Positions 1 through 9,166 of a stretch of 64,000 nt of DNA are shown piece by piece; positions within the stretch are counted from its first letter, which is position 1, and every line of letters begins with the position of its first letter. The position numbers and the translations under genes were made by a program. A model generated the notes under the pieces. That model was not told where the DNA came from. It did not search any database and saw only the letters and a program-made list of their open reading frames with translations. The stretch comes from Lyngbya confervoides BDU141951 (lineage in GTDB: Bacteria; Cyanobacteriota; Cyanobacteriia; Thermosynechococcales; Thermosynechococcaceae). Location: assembly GCF_000817775.3 (NCBI RefSeq), contig NZ_JTHE03000088.1, positions 1 to 64,000 of the forward strand. Reading direction: 5' to 3'.

Positions 1-58
1 GTCTTGCAAAACTAGCTTATCTCCTCTTTTCGCAATCTTCAGAAATGACCTGATTTTT

Positions 59-649
59 TTAAGCCTGAGTAGTTACCAGGGAAATGCGATCGCCCTGCCG
101 TAAACGATATGGATGCCCAGGCGGCAATGGAAGGTCATTGATGAACGTTCCGTTGCTACTTCCAGAATCCTCGATATAGTAGTCTCCTGCCCTCATTTCA
201 AGCACTGCATGGACCCGCGAGACCACATCCCCATGGGCAAGCCCAGAAACATCGATGTCGGGGGGAATTGTCCCTTGGGGACGACCGATATGGATGACGT
301 TGGCGTGCAACGGTATCAGAGTTTGAGATTGCTCGTGAAGCAATTGGGCTGGGGGCGCCTGCAATTGAGTCTGCCCAGGGTCAGTGGGAGGAATCCCTTG
401 AGCAGGTGTATTCATCATTGCTGGTGAGCCATAAATAGGCGCTGGCTCAAAGTAGGGTGCGCCATACACCGTAACTGGGTCAGCAGAATAGAGGATTTCC
501 TGGAGGTTCATGCCGCAATTGCTACAGAAGTTAGCTTGGGCAGAGAGGGAGATTTGACACTGTGGGCAAGTCACCGTCATGGCCTGGCCACAGGCTTCGC
601 AACGACCAGTGCCTTCAGGATTTAGGTGAGCACAATAGGAGCAAATCAT
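59..649 (-). CDS. Double zinc-ribbon protein with C-terminal FHA domain
   Basis: This 196-residue protein has two zinc ribbons at its N-terminus (Cys3/6/17/20 and Cys28/31/42/45), a Pro/Gln-rich linker (about 50-105) and an FHA domain (about 110-196). The FHA landmarks are visible: a GR after the first strand, SRVH, and SNGTF. FHA domains bind phosphothreonine peptides, so a role as a phosphorylation-dependent adaptor in the cytoplasm is inferred. The ATG overlaps the stop of the upstream 72-aa gene (ATGA), making it the third cistron of a coupled operon that starts with a radical SAM enzyme. No kinase lies in the window. Domain identity is firm; the cellular role is unknown. Confidence 0.85.
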   Translation of the reverse strand: MICSYCAHLNPEGTGRCEACGQAMTVTCPQCQISLSAQANFCSNCGMNLQEILYSADPVTVYGAPYFEPAPIYGSPAMMNTPAQGIPPTDPGQTQLQAPPAQLLHEQSQTLIPLHANVIHIGRPQGTIPPDIDVSGLAHGDVVSRVHAVLEMRAGDYYIEDSGSSNGTFINDLPLPPGHPYRLRQGDRISLVTTQA

Positions 650-864
650 GTGGGCCAGTTCTCCTCAATTTTGTCTAAGATCTGCTTTGTTCGGTAGAGG
701 ACTTGCAATAGAGCATCCCGGTTTCCCCAGGCACTTCGAGGGAACAGCGAAGCTTGCCAAGTTTGATCTTGAGTCTTTGAAGGGATGTGCCCTGGTCCAG
801 GGGGGGGAGAATCTGGGTCAGGGGTTGAGTATGCTTGCGGGTCATTGGACTCAGGAAGATTCAT
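646..864 (-). CDS. 72-aa protein of unknown function between radical SAM and FHA genes
   Basis: A 72-residue reading frame that starts inside the end of the radical SAM gene (overlap ATGAATCTTCCTGA) and whose stop overlaps the FHA start (ATGA), so both junctions are coupled. The N-terminal half is rich in Pro, Asp and Ser; the C-terminal half (about 35-72) looks helical and contains Trp, Arg and Lys residues. It has no cysteine, no signal peptide and no membrane segment. I do not recognise a family. A longer start at 939 is open but would overlap the upstream gene by almost 90 bases, so I prefer the ATG at 864. It could be an accessory protein or a substrate of the neighbouring enzyme; neither is shown by the sequence. 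Confidence 0.6.
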   Translation of the reverse strand: MNLPESNDPQAYSTPDPDSPPPGPGHIPSKTQDQTWQASLFPRSAWGNRDALLQVLYRTKQILDKIEENWPT

Positions 865-2137
865 GGTGCGAGAGCCGGGTTGGGGGAAGACGATGACCCA
901 ATGAACCAGGCCCGTGGGAGGGCCATTTAATACGATCACGCTGAAAGTGTAAAGAGTCTTCGGCTGGCCAGGGCTGATCCTGGGACTCCTGAACTAACTG
1001 GAAACGGCCATGATCAAAGGGAAGACCAGGGGCAGAGTCTTGGAGAAAAAATCGTTCTCTAAGCCCCTGTTGTGCTAAGGTCAAGGCCCGATGATGGCAG
1101 TAGGGGTTATTTCCCCGACGACCAAAAAACACATGGGCAGTCCAACTGCACCCCCCTCGACACAACTGGGCAAATTCACAGGTTTGGCAAAATCCCCAGA
1201 GATGCTCGGTGCCAGCGGCAATATCGGCCTGGCGATTAAACTGTAGCCTTGGGGACTGGGCGATTATCTCCCGCAAGGGGCGATCGCGAATATTTCCGCC
1301 AGCATAGGCCTGAGTCGGCAGGGAAGGACACCCTTTAATCGTGCCATCGGCTTCAATCCCCAGAGTATTAAGACCTGCACCACACCCCCGCCAAAAATTC
1401 CAGTCCCCGCCACCTCGTAGTAGACGTTCGTAGGGACCGTAGTAACCAATGTTATTGCCTGGAAACAAGCGAATCTTATCCAAGGAAGCCTGGTGCGCAA
1501 TGTGGGCCAACATGGGATAGAGATCGAGCAGTTCCCAGGGTTGCAAAAGCAAGTGCCAGTGATCGGCCCCATACCCCATAGGAACCGTGAGTTGAATTTG
1601 CCAGGCAAAGATTCCCGCCTGTTTAAGGATGTCATAGAGAATTGGCAACTCTGGGGCAGACAAGCGATTAATTTGGCTATTACAGCTAAAGGGTAAGCCC
1701 ACCCTGCGAAAATGGGTCATGGCGTCCAGGGCAGCCTGCCAGGATCCTGCACGTCCCCGCAGCCTGTCATGGGTCGCCTGCAAACCATCCAAGGAAACCG
1801 AAGCTGAGGTCATCCCCGCCGCTTTCATGGCCTGGGCCATTGGACGCGAAAGGCCATATCCCCCCGTAGTTAAACTACAGCGCATACCTGCCTGGACAAT
1901 CGCCTGGGTAATGACGAGCCAATCGGAACGAAGGAAGGCTTCCCCGCCAATTAAGGTCACTTCGCCAATCCCGAGGTCGGCCAATTGTTGCACCAGATCC
2001 AGGGCTTCTGCAGTGGATAACTCCTGATAACGGGGGCGTCCGGCCCGCGACCCACAATGACAACAGGACAAATTGCACTTCAGGGTAAGTTCCCATACCG
2101 CATAGGCGGTTCTTCGATAGGGTTGGGACTTGTCCAT
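851..2137 (-). CDS. Radical SAM/SPASM domain protein (peptide maturase-like)
   Basis: The 428-residue protein carries the radical SAM cluster motif CX3CX2C at Cys21/25/28, the SAM-binding GGE (about 64-66), and a C-terminal SPASM domain with seven cysteines (Cys252, 270, 317, 320, 326, 330, 347) that would ligate auxiliary iron-sulfur clusters. A tail of about 80 residues follows. SPASM enzymes mostly modify ribosomally made peptides or proteins. From memory the sequence resembles maturases named after a GDL-motif peptide, but no peptide with that motif is evident nearby. It is the first gene of a coupled trio with a 72-aa protein and an FHA protein. Family is secure; substrate is unknown. 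Confidence 0.88.
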   Translation of the reverse strand: MDKSQPYRRTAYAVWELTLKCNLSCCHCGSRAGRPRYQELSTAEALDLVQQLADLGIGEVTLIGGEAFLRSDWLVITQAIVQAGMRCSLTTGGYGLSRPMAQAMKAAGMTSASVSLDGLQATHDRLRGRAGSWQAALDAMTHFRRVGLPFSCNSQINRLSAPELPILYDILKQAGIFAWQIQLTVPMGYGADHWHLLLQPWELLDLYPMLAHIAHQASLDKIRLFPGNNIGYYGPYERLLRGGGDWNFWRGCGAGLNTLGIEADGTIKGCPSLPTQAYAGGNIRDRPLREIIAQSPRLQFNRQADIAAGTEHLWGFCQTCEFAQLCRGGCSWTAHVFFGRRGNNPYCHHRALTLAQQGLRERFFLQDSAPGLPFDHGRFQLVQESQDQPWPAEDSLHFQRDRIKWPSHGPGSLGHRLPPTRLSHHESS

Positions 2138-2785
2138 CTACCGTTAGGGCCTGATTAACTGACCGCATAGATAGATTGTAGCGCCTAAGCTTCAGCAAAT
2201 ACAAAGTAAATCTGCAGGAGAAGCCGAGGATATTAGATAAAGCTGGAATTTGGCGGTTGAGCAGTCCTAAATGGGTAAGAATGTATTGTAATGGTGGAAG
2301 AAGTACTGGATTATCTCAATGTAATTCTCTAACTTTTTAGAAAACAATCACGTCTTCCTCACCAAGCGTGACAGGGCTGTTTCAAAGTATAGAGAGAAAA
2401 ATTAGACTAGCTCCACGTTGTAACAGGGGAGCGAATCATGGCCAGTCTGATCGATGGACTTAAGTTGATTCCTGCCCCCCGCAAAGCCCAAGGCAAGTGC
2501 CATCCCTTCTGGTTTTTGCTGTTACTGGTGATCCATAGGTAACTCAAGCCTAATAAGCGTTCTAAGGTTGACCCATCGGCAATCCAAAGGGCCTCAAATC
2601 GCGCTGTTGCCCGAGGTTTCCGCTTGGCCATACTAATCGGGTAACGAAGACCGCTTTACTTTGGCCCTGAGGAGACTGGCTGAACATAAGCACTGCTGCG
2701 TATTGACTTCAGCAGCTAAGTCTTAACCTGTCGCAAGTGCCCTGCGCTCCCTCTTCACCCCCGAACAGCTCAACTCCAAAAGAAA
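2138..2785. other. Gene-poor interval between radical SAM gene and atp operon
   Basis: Apart from the transposase relic I see no convincing gene here. The part at 2160-2400 is AT-richer than its surroundings and holds the upstream region of the radical SAM operon. No tRNA or structured RNA was recognised. Confidence 0.5.
2407..2660 (-). pseudogene. Relic of an IS4-type transposase
   Basis: A short open frame (74 codons at most) contains WIADGSTLERLL, which resembles the DGSTLE segment around the first catalytic aspartate of IS4-group transposases. A neighbouring frame then reads KPEGMALALGFAGG, suggesting a frameshift. Nothing else of a transposase remains and I could not define terminal repeats. 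It lies in the gene-poor stretch downstream of the ATP synthase operon. Confidence 0.35.
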
Positions 2786-2808
2786 AGACGCCGAAAGTTT
2801 CGGCGTCT
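2786..2808 (-). terminator. Rho-independent terminator of the atp operon
   Basis: A perfect 10-bp stem (AGACGCCGAA paired with TTCGGCGTCT) with a 3-base loop lies about 85 bases past the atpC stop. On the minus strand it is followed by TTTTCTTTT. It fits a factor-independent terminator for the whole ATP synthase operon. Confidence 0.85.
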
Positions 2809-2891
2809 CTAGCATCAATCTTGCCTAGATTAAGATCCCGCTGGGATCCCTGGGGTGGCGATCCGGATCGTAACCTGGCATTCCACGAAGC

Positions 2892-3842
2892 TTAATTCAA
2901 GGCTTCGGCACCGCCCACCACCTCAAGGATCTCTTGGGTAATGGCCGCCTGACGAGCTTTGTTGTAGGAAAGGGTCAGCGATCCCATCAAATCGCTGGCA
3001 TTTTCGCTGGCATTGTTCATGGCGGTCATGCGAGCCGCCAGCTCACTGGCCGCAGACTCCTGCAAAGCCCGTAACAATTGATTATTTAAAAACAAGGGTA
3101 AAAGCGCATCCAGGATCTGATTGGGATCTTGCTCAAAGATCATGGACGCAGGAATCGTACCCGCCCTATCACGCTCTACGGTTTCCCGCTGCACCTGAAA
3201 CTGCCCCCCCCGCGTGGTCAGCCGGAAAATTTCATCGTCTTGCACCTCTAATCCCTGGGGATCTAGGGGTAGGAGTGTTTGAATGACGGGCTTTGAACTC
3301 ACCAAAGAGACAAAGCGCGTATAAATCAGCTCAACCCGATCTACAGTTTCCGAGACAAACAGGGACAACAGCTCATCCGCAATCTTAGCGGCTTCATTGG
3401 CCGTGGGAATTTGCTCAAGACCTGTATAGTTCGCATCAATGGGCTGGTCTCGGCGCTGAAAGTACTGAGTAGCCTTGCGACCCACCAGTACAAAAGTATA
3501 TTCAATGCCAGCGGCAGCAAGCTCCTTGGAGCGATCCTCTGCCTTCCGAATTACGGCGCTATTGTAGGCCCCGCACAACCCGCGATCGCCCGTCACCACC
3601 AACAGGGCCACCTTTTTAACCTGCCGTTGGCGCAGCAGCGGCGAGTCAGCATCTTCAAACTTCAGCCGAGCCTGTAATCCATACAGAACCTGAGCTAAAC
3701 GGTCCGCAAAAGGTCGGGTTGAATTGACCTGCTCTTGGGCGCGACGAACCTTGGCAGCAGCAACCAGCCGCATTGCCTCTGTAATTTTTTTAGTATTCTT
3801 GACCGACTGGATCCGATCGCGGATCTCTTTCAAATTGGCCAT
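2892..3842 (-). CDS. atpC: ATP synthase gamma subunit
   Basis: The central-stalk rotor subunit of F1, 316 residues, the usual length in cyanobacteria. The N-terminal helix (about 1-55) and C-terminal helix (from about 255) form the coiled shaft. The middle carries the extra segment (about 195-235) typical of photosynthetic gamma subunits. The two regulatory cysteines of chloroplast gamma are absent; the only cysteine I see is in DRGLCGAYN. It is the last gene of the operon, 91 bases after atpA. Often called atpG in other naming schemes. Confidence 0.98.
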   Translation of the reverse strand: MANLKEIRDRIQSVKNTKKITEAMRLVAAAKVRRAQEQVNSTRPFADRLAQVLYGLQARLKFEDADSPLLRQRQVKKVALLVVTGDRGLCGAYNSAVIRKAEDRSKELAAAGIEYTFVLVGRKATQYFQRRDQPIDANYTGLEQIPTANEAAKIADELLSLFVSETVDRVELIYTRFVSLVSSKPVIQTLLPLDPQGLEVQDDEIFRLTTRGGQFQVQRETVERDRAGTIPASMIFEQDPNQILDALLPLFLNNQLLRALQESAASELAARMTAMNNASENASDLMGSLTLSYNKARQAAITQEILEVVGGAEALN

Positions 3843-3933
3843 GATGTTCTATTCCTGATCAATCACTTGAAGCCTCAACAACTCAACCGATGCGCCCCCC
3901 GAACCAAAGGAAAAGGCCGGGGAGCTAAAGCGG

Positions 3934-5451
3934 TTAAGCCGTGGCCATGAAGGTCTTTTTGTACTCCTCCAGGGCCTCTTTCAACACGCCCTCAGCCTCA
4001 TCATTGAGCTTCTTCTCGTTCCTGATAACCTCAGCATATTTGGGCTTGCTGGTTTTCAGGAACTCCCGGAGGCCAGCCAGGAAAGGAACCACCTTATCCG
4101 TGGCGATATCATCTAGATACCCCTTCGTTCCGGCGTAGATAATGGCCACCTGATCTGAAACCGCCAGCGGAGAATATTGCGGCTGCTTGAGCAGCTCTCG
4201 CAGGCGCTTTCCGCGCTCAAGCTGGTTTTGGGTCGCCTTATCCAGGTCAGAGGCAAACTGAGCAAAGGCCTCCAATTCAGCAAACTGAGCCAGCTCTAGC
4301 TTCAGGGTTCCAGCCACCTGCTTCATGGCCTTAATCTGGGCCGCCGAACCCACACGGGATACAGAAATCCCAGCATTAATGGCTGGGCGCAAACCTGCGT
4401 TAAACAGGTCCGAGGATAAAAAGATCTGGCCGTCGGTAATGGAAATCACGTTGGTGGGAATGTAGGCCGAAACGTCTCCAGCCTGGGTTTCCACAATGGG
4501 CAAAGCCGTCATACTGCCCTCACCAAGCTCAGGGCTGAGTTTCGCAGCCCGCTCAAGTAAGCGCGAGTGAAGGTAGAAAACATCCCCAGGATAAGCCTCA
4601 CGTCCAGGCGGACGACGCAACAGTAGGGACATTTGACGATAGGCCTGAGCCTGCTTCGAAAGATCGTCATACACAATCAGCGTATGCTTCCCTTGGTACA
4701 TGAAGTACTCCGCAATGGCCGCCCCGGTGTAGGGAGCCAAGTACTGCAGGGTAGCCGGGTCATTGGCATTAGCCGCAACTATCACGGTATAGTCCAGGGC
4801 TCCACGCTCCCGGAACACTTCAACCACCTGGGCAACCGTAGAGGCTTTCTGACCCACCGCTACGTAGACGCAGATCACATCCTCCGTCGCCTGGTTCAAA
4901 ATGGTGTCCACCGCCACCGAGGTTTTGCCGGTCTGACGGTCCCCAATAATTAGTTCTCGCTGCCCCCGACCAATGGGCACCATGGAGTCAATAGCGGTAA
5001 TACCAGTCTGCATAGGCTCACAAACTGACTTTCGGGCAATAATGCCCGGAGCCGGAGACTCAATCAGGCGCGTATCGGTGGTGGCAATGTCGCCCTTGCC
5101 GTCAAGGGGACGGGCCAGCGCATCCACAACACGACCGATGATGGCTTCACCCACCGGAATCTGAGCAATTTTACCGGTCGCTTTTACCGTGCTGCCCTCT
5201 TGAAGATCTCGGCCATCTCCCATCAGCACCGCACCAACGTTGTCCTCCTCCAGGTTGAGGGCAATACCAACGGTGCCATCTTCAAACTCCAGCAGTTCTC
5301 CAGCCATGGCTTTCTCTAAGCCATACACGCGGGCAATACCGTCTCCCACCTGGAGAACCGTGCCCACATTTTCCACCTGGACTTTTTGGTCGTACTGTTC
5401 AATTTGCTGGCGAATAATCGAACTAATTTCGTCGGGTCTGATACTTACCAT
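3934..5451 (-). CDS. atpA: ATP synthase alpha subunit
   Basis: The non-catalytic nucleotide-binding F1 subunit, 505 residues, full length. The P-loop GDRQTGKT is at about residue 170 and the alpha signature [17 protein letters not shown] is present. It lies between atpD and atpC in the usual cyanobacterial order. The partner beta and epsilon genes are not in this window, as expected for cyanobacteria, where atpB-atpE form a separate unit. Confidence 0.99.
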   Translation of the reverse strand: MVSIRPDEISSIIRQQIEQYDQKVQVENVGTVLQVGDGIARVYGLEKAMAGELLEFEDGTVGIALNLEEDNVGAVLMGDGRDLQEGSTVKATGKIAQIPVGEAIIGRVVDALARPLDGKGDIATTDTRLIESPAPGIIARKSVCEPMQTGITAIDSMVPIGRGQRELIIGDRQTGKTSVAVDTILNQATEDVICVYVAVGQKASTVAQVVEVFRERGALDYTVIVAANANDPATLQYLAPYTGAAIAEYFMYQGKHTLIVYDDLSKQAQAYRQMSLLLRRPPGREAYPGDVFYLHSRLLERAAKLSPELGEGSMTALPIVETQAGDVSAYIPTNVISITDGQIFLSSDLFNAGLRPAINAGISVSRVGSAAQIKAMKQVAGTLKLELAQFAELEAFAQFASDLDKATQNQLERGKRLRELLKQPQYSPLAVSDQVAIIYAGTKGYLDDIATDKVVPFLAGLREFLKTSKPKYAEVIRNEKKLNDEAEGVLKEALEEYKKTFMATA

Positions 5452-5524
5452 GGGTCTGCTTGTGAATCTGTGTTGAACTAGGACATATCAATTAAATGGG
5501 CGCTCTCGGCAGAAGCCTCCAAAA

Positions 5525-6085
5525 TTATGCGGAAGCACTGGTGAGAGAATTACTGATGCGGCGCAACTGTCCGCGAATGCTAGCGTCTAGAACCTGAGAA
5601 CCAATGCGGATGATGACACCCCCAATGAGATCCGGGTCAATTTTAGTTTCCAACTCAACCTGGCTCGCCTGGGTCATGTGCTGAACCTTAGCAATCACCG
5701 CCTGTCGCTGGGCCTCGTTCAACTCAATGGTGGAGGTCACCTCAGCAAGGACCGTATTTTTAAGCTTGCGCACCAAGGACTGGAAATGCTTGCAAATCGC
5801 CTCCAGTAAAAAGATGCGGCGGCGGTCAACCAAAAGCATCAAGATGTTGAAAAACACGCCCTGGACACGCCCTTCCGTGATCTGCCGGAGAACGGCCTTC
5901 TTAGCCTCCGCCTTGATGAGGGGATTGCTGATAAAGGAGCGGAGATCTTCCGATTCACGGAGCATCTCCAACATAAACCCAACATCGCTGGCAATTTCGT
6001 CGACAAAATTAGAATCCTGGGCAATGCCCATTAGGGCCTCAGCATAGGGTTCCACCATCCCAGCCGTAACGGATGTCTGTTTCAT
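5525..6085 (-). CDS. atpD: ATP synthase delta subunit
   Basis: Peripheral-stalk subunit of F1 (186 residues, OSCP/delta family), linking the b/b' stalk to the alpha/beta head. The C-terminal GGVIIRIGSQVLDASIRGQL is the conserved end of the family. A TTG one codon upstream is possible, but the ATG at 6085 is preceded by GGAGG at a 6-base distance and overlaps the atpF stop in TGATG, indicating coupled translation. Called atpH in E. coli-style naming. Confidence 0.97.
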   Translation of the reverse strand: MKQTSVTAGMVEPYAEALMGIAQDSNFVDEIASDVGFMLEMLRESEDLRSFISNPLIKAEAKKAVLRQITEGRVQGVFFNILMLLVDRRRIFLLEAICKHFQSLVRKLKNTVLAEVTSTIELNEAQRQAVIAKVQHMTQASQVELETKIDPDLIGGVIIRIGSQVLDASIRGQLRRISNSLTSASA

Positions 6086-6618
6086 CAATTGCCTCCTAAC
6101 AAAGCAACACTGCGTTCAAAAAGAGCCTCCTGGGCCGCTTGGTTGTTGGACAACCGTTGATCCAGGGTTGCCTCAACCTTTTCTAAGGCCATCTTTGCCG
6201 TTTGGCGCCGCAGTTCAGCAATGGCCCGCTCCTGGCTGGTGGTCGTATCTTGAGTAGCGCTTTGCTTGAGACGCTCAATTTCACGCTCAGCCGCCGCTAA
6301 AATCTCTGCCTTCGAAGCCTCAGCGCTGGCTTTCGCTGAAGCCAGGATTCTTTCCGCTTCCACTTTGGACTGTGCCAATTTTTGCTCCTCAGCCGCCAAC
6401 ATGGCCTGGGCGTCTGCTTGGCGCTTTTCAGCCGCCACAATTTCAGCTTCAATGGCGGTACGGCGCTCCGCCAAGATTTTCTTCAAAACACCGCCGACAA
6501 AATAAACGAGCACCCCAATCACAACGCTCAAGTTGATGAGGTTGGTCTCAAAAATGTCGAGGTTTAACCCAAAGCCCGCAGCTTCAGACTCTGTTGCTAG
6601 CCAGTAAAACATTCTCAA
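6085..6618 (-). CDS. atpF: ATP synthase subunit b
   Basis: 177-residue peripheral-stalk subunit. An N-terminal membrane helix (about 28-48) precedes a long Ala/Glu/Lys-rich helix that dimerises with b' and reaches up the side of F1. Its stop overlaps the atpD start. It lies 28 bases after atpG (b'). The b/b' pair replaces the homodimeric b of non-photosynthetic bacteria. Confidence 0.97.
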   Translation of the reverse strand: MRMFYWLATESEAAGFGLNLDIFETNLINLSVVIGVLVYFVGGVLKKILAERRTAIEAEIVAAEKRQADAQAMLAAEEQKLAQSKVEAERILASAKASAEASKAEILAAAEREIERLKQSATQDTTTSQERAIAELRRQTAKMALEKVEATLDQRLSNNQAAQEALFERSVALLGGN

Positions 6619-6646
6619 TTCCTTACTTTGGTATAAAAGCAGTCCC

Positions 6647-7078
6647 TTATGCTGGCAATCCAGACCCCAGGAGCTTGTCTAGAATTTGCTGGCTCAGGGC
6701 GTCAGCATCGGCCGAGAGTTGCCCCATGGCGTTCTGCTTTTGAGACTCCAGTTCCTGAAGAACCTTCATGACTTCTTCCTGAACTTGCTGTTGAGCGACA
6801 GCAATTTGTTCTGCTGAGATTTTCTTGGCTTCTTCCTGGGCATTTGCAATGATGGCCTGGGATTCTCGCCGGGTCGCGTTCAGCTCCTGCTCATACTGTT
6901 GAGTGAGCTGTTGTGCTTTCTCTAAACGCTCCTTAGACTCTGTTTTGCTAGAGCGAATAAAGCCCTCGCGTCCCTCCACGATTTTGGCCATTGGCTTGAA
7001 GAACAGCGCGTTCATAATTGCCGTCAAGATCACGAACTGAATCGCCATCAATGGCAGGGTGGCATCAAAATCAAACAT
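6647..7078 (-). CDS. atpG: ATP synthase subunit b'
   Basis: 143-residue diverged copy of subunit b, found in photosynthetic organisms. The membrane helix is near the N-terminus (about 9-27), followed by a charged, Gln-rich coiled-coil stalk. MFDFDATLPLMA at the start is typical. It lies between atpH (c ring) and atpF (b). Also named atpF2 or atpX. Confidence 0.96.
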   Translation of the reverse strand: MFDFDATLPLMAIQFVILTAIMNALFFKPMAKIVEGREGFIRSSKTESKERLEKAQQLTQQYEQELNATRRESQAIIANAQEEAKKISAEQIAVAQQQVQEEVMKVLQELESQKQNAMGQLSADADALSQQILDKLLGSGLPA

Positions 7079-7140
7079 TTAATATCTCCTAAGCACAGGG
7101 ACGTGAAAACGCCCCTGCTTCTATGAAGGTTGGGTAAAGC

Positions 7141-7428
<288 letters not shown>

Positions 7429-7517
7429 TCAGTTGATGTAACCTGACAGTTTGCCGATGAGGCAAATGGCTTATCTAGCCCGATACGAATAAGAAGAGTC
7501 GGAAAATCAAGTCTTTC

Positions 7518-8309
7518 TCAGTGCTCTTCCTCCGCTCCATGTCCCTCTAACGCCTCATGTATGTAGGCTGCGGCAAGAGTTGCAAAAACAAGGGCCTGAA
7601 TGGCACTGGTAAACAAACCCAGCAGCATGACCGGAATCGGGACGATGAGAGGAACAAGGAAAACCAAAACCGCCACCACCAATTCATCCGCCAAAATGTT
7701 TCCAAATAGACGGAAGCTCAGGGAAAGCGGCTTGGTGAAATCCTCCAAAATTGCAATGGGCAGCAAAATGGGAGTTGGCTCGATGTACTTCTTGAAATAC
7801 CCCAGACCTTTCTTACGAAATCCAGCGTAAAAGTACGCCAAAGACACCAACAGTGCTAAAGCCACTGTTGTATTGATGTCATTGGTGGGTGCGGCCAATT
7901 CCCCTTCTGGGAGCTCTAGGACTTTCCAGGGCACTAGGGCTCCTGACCAGTTACAAACGAAGATAAAGAGAAACAAGGTGCCGACAAAGGGCAACCAGGG
8001 TCGATACTCTTTTTCACCAATTTGGCTTCTAGCCAGATCGCGCAGGTATTCCCAGCAATATTCCATCAGGTTCTGAGCCCCAGTCGGGACTTGCTTGGGA
8101 TTGCGAGTGGCTGCAACCGACACAATCAGCAAAAGAGCAATTACGAGCCAAGAGTTCAAGAAAACTTGCCCGTGCAGCTTCAGGTTACCGATATGCCAGT
8201 AGAAATGGTTGCCTACTTCCACATTGGCGAGCGGAAATAAGTCAAAGGTGTTGAAGGTGTCAAGCACAAAGCCCGTGTAGTGCATGATGTGCACAACCTC
8301 ATTGATCAC
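7518..8309 (-). CDS. atpI: ATP synthase subunit a
   Basis: Membrane stator subunit forming the proton half-channels (263 residues, five to six membrane helices). The essential Arg lies in [16 protein letters not shown]. The motifs [14 protein letters not shown] and [15 protein letters not shown] are typical of the cyanobacterial form. The family usually starts about ten residues further in, so the ATG coding MHYTGFVL is an alternative start. Equivalent to atpB in E. coli naming. Confidence 0.96.
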   Translation of the reverse strand: MINEVVHIMHYTGFVLDTFNTFDLFPLANVEVGNHFYWHIGNLKLHGQVFLNSWLVIALLLIVSVAATRNPKQVPTGAQNLMEYCWEYLRDLARSQIGEKEYRPWLPFVGTLFLFIFVCNWSGALVPWKVLELPEGELAAPTNDINTTVALALLVSLAYFYAGFRKKGLGYFKKYIEPTPILLPIAILEDFTKPLSLSFRLFGNILADELVVAVLVFLVPLIVPIPVMLLGLFTSAIQALVFATLAAAYIHEALEGHGAEEEH

Positions 8310-8370
8310 ATAAAAGTTTAAGCCCTAGAAACGGCTCCGCTCTAGAACTTGAGCATCGGCCTGCTGGGAC

Positions 8371-8742
8371 TCATTTTTGCAGCAGTGCAGTTCTGAGCGT
8401 ATAGACAAGAATGGTGACCTTGTAAGTCAGGAAGCCCAAAAAGACAGGAAGCACATGCAAGCCATCAATTTGCGTAGATATAATAATCACGCCCACAAAC
8501 ACGGCAAGCTGACTCTTCCCAACCTGTTTATGGGTTCCCAGTCGCTCAACATTTCTAGCCAATAACCCCAGATAAGCTAAGCCTGAAAGTGCTCCTAATA
8601 AATAGTTCAGAGCAATATTCAGACCGTAGTAGAACCAAACCCCACCAAAGATTGCCCCAGTCCAGAGTAATGTCGACACCAACAAAGCCTGCTTGAGCTG
8701 ATAAAACTCAGACATGGAGCGGTCGGAGACTTCCGCCAGCAT
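8371..8742 (-). CDS. atp1: ATP synthase assembly protein Atp1 (UncI-like)
   Basis: Small membrane protein at the head of the operon, with four predicted membrane segments. By family knowledge it helps assemble the c ring. The frame stays open upstream to 8985, but the outermost start is a TTG and the extra N-terminal part (Pro/Arg/Ser-rich) looks unlike the family, whose members are about 120 residues. The ATG at 8742 gives 123 residues; 8715 (MSEFYQL) is another candidate. Start choice is uncertain, identity is not. Confidence 0.85.
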   Translation of the reverse strand: MLAEVSDRSMSEFYQLKQALLVSTLLWTGAIFGGVWFYYGLNIALNYLLGALSGLAYLGLLARNVERLGTHKQVGKSQLAVFVGVIIISTQIDGLHVLPVFLGFLTYKVTILVYTLRTALLQK

Positions 8743-9166
8743 AGCTGGTGCAGAAGGGCTATCCTCACCTTGCCGGTGTTCAACGGGCAAGGCATCAATC
8801 TCGGCGGGTGGCTGACGCCTCGGATTGGAGACCTCTGTTCTAAAACTGACCGCAGGCGGCGGATCTGCCGCAGACCGATCACGCTGAGAGCTATCCAACA
8901 GATTCGAGGAGTCCACAATCTTGAGAAAAATTGGTCTATCGCTTAACCGCAAGCCACTGCTAATGGTATCACGGTGGGGTAACAATACTTAACGGAAATT
9001 CAACCCCTGTAGACCTGGAGAATTGTTTTTGCATCAATCTCTGAAAATCTCTTCAGAGCTGGGGTTTGGCATTTTTTATTGATCTCCGACTATTCGGCTA
9101 GAGAAGCGACTAGCATGGCTATAGAACATTTTTTAGATTCAATCGGGAAACGGATAACTGATTCTT

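Noticed and set aside
8743-8985. N-terminal extension of atp1 from a TTG
   Set aside because: Low-complexity and unlike homologues; kept only as an alternative start.
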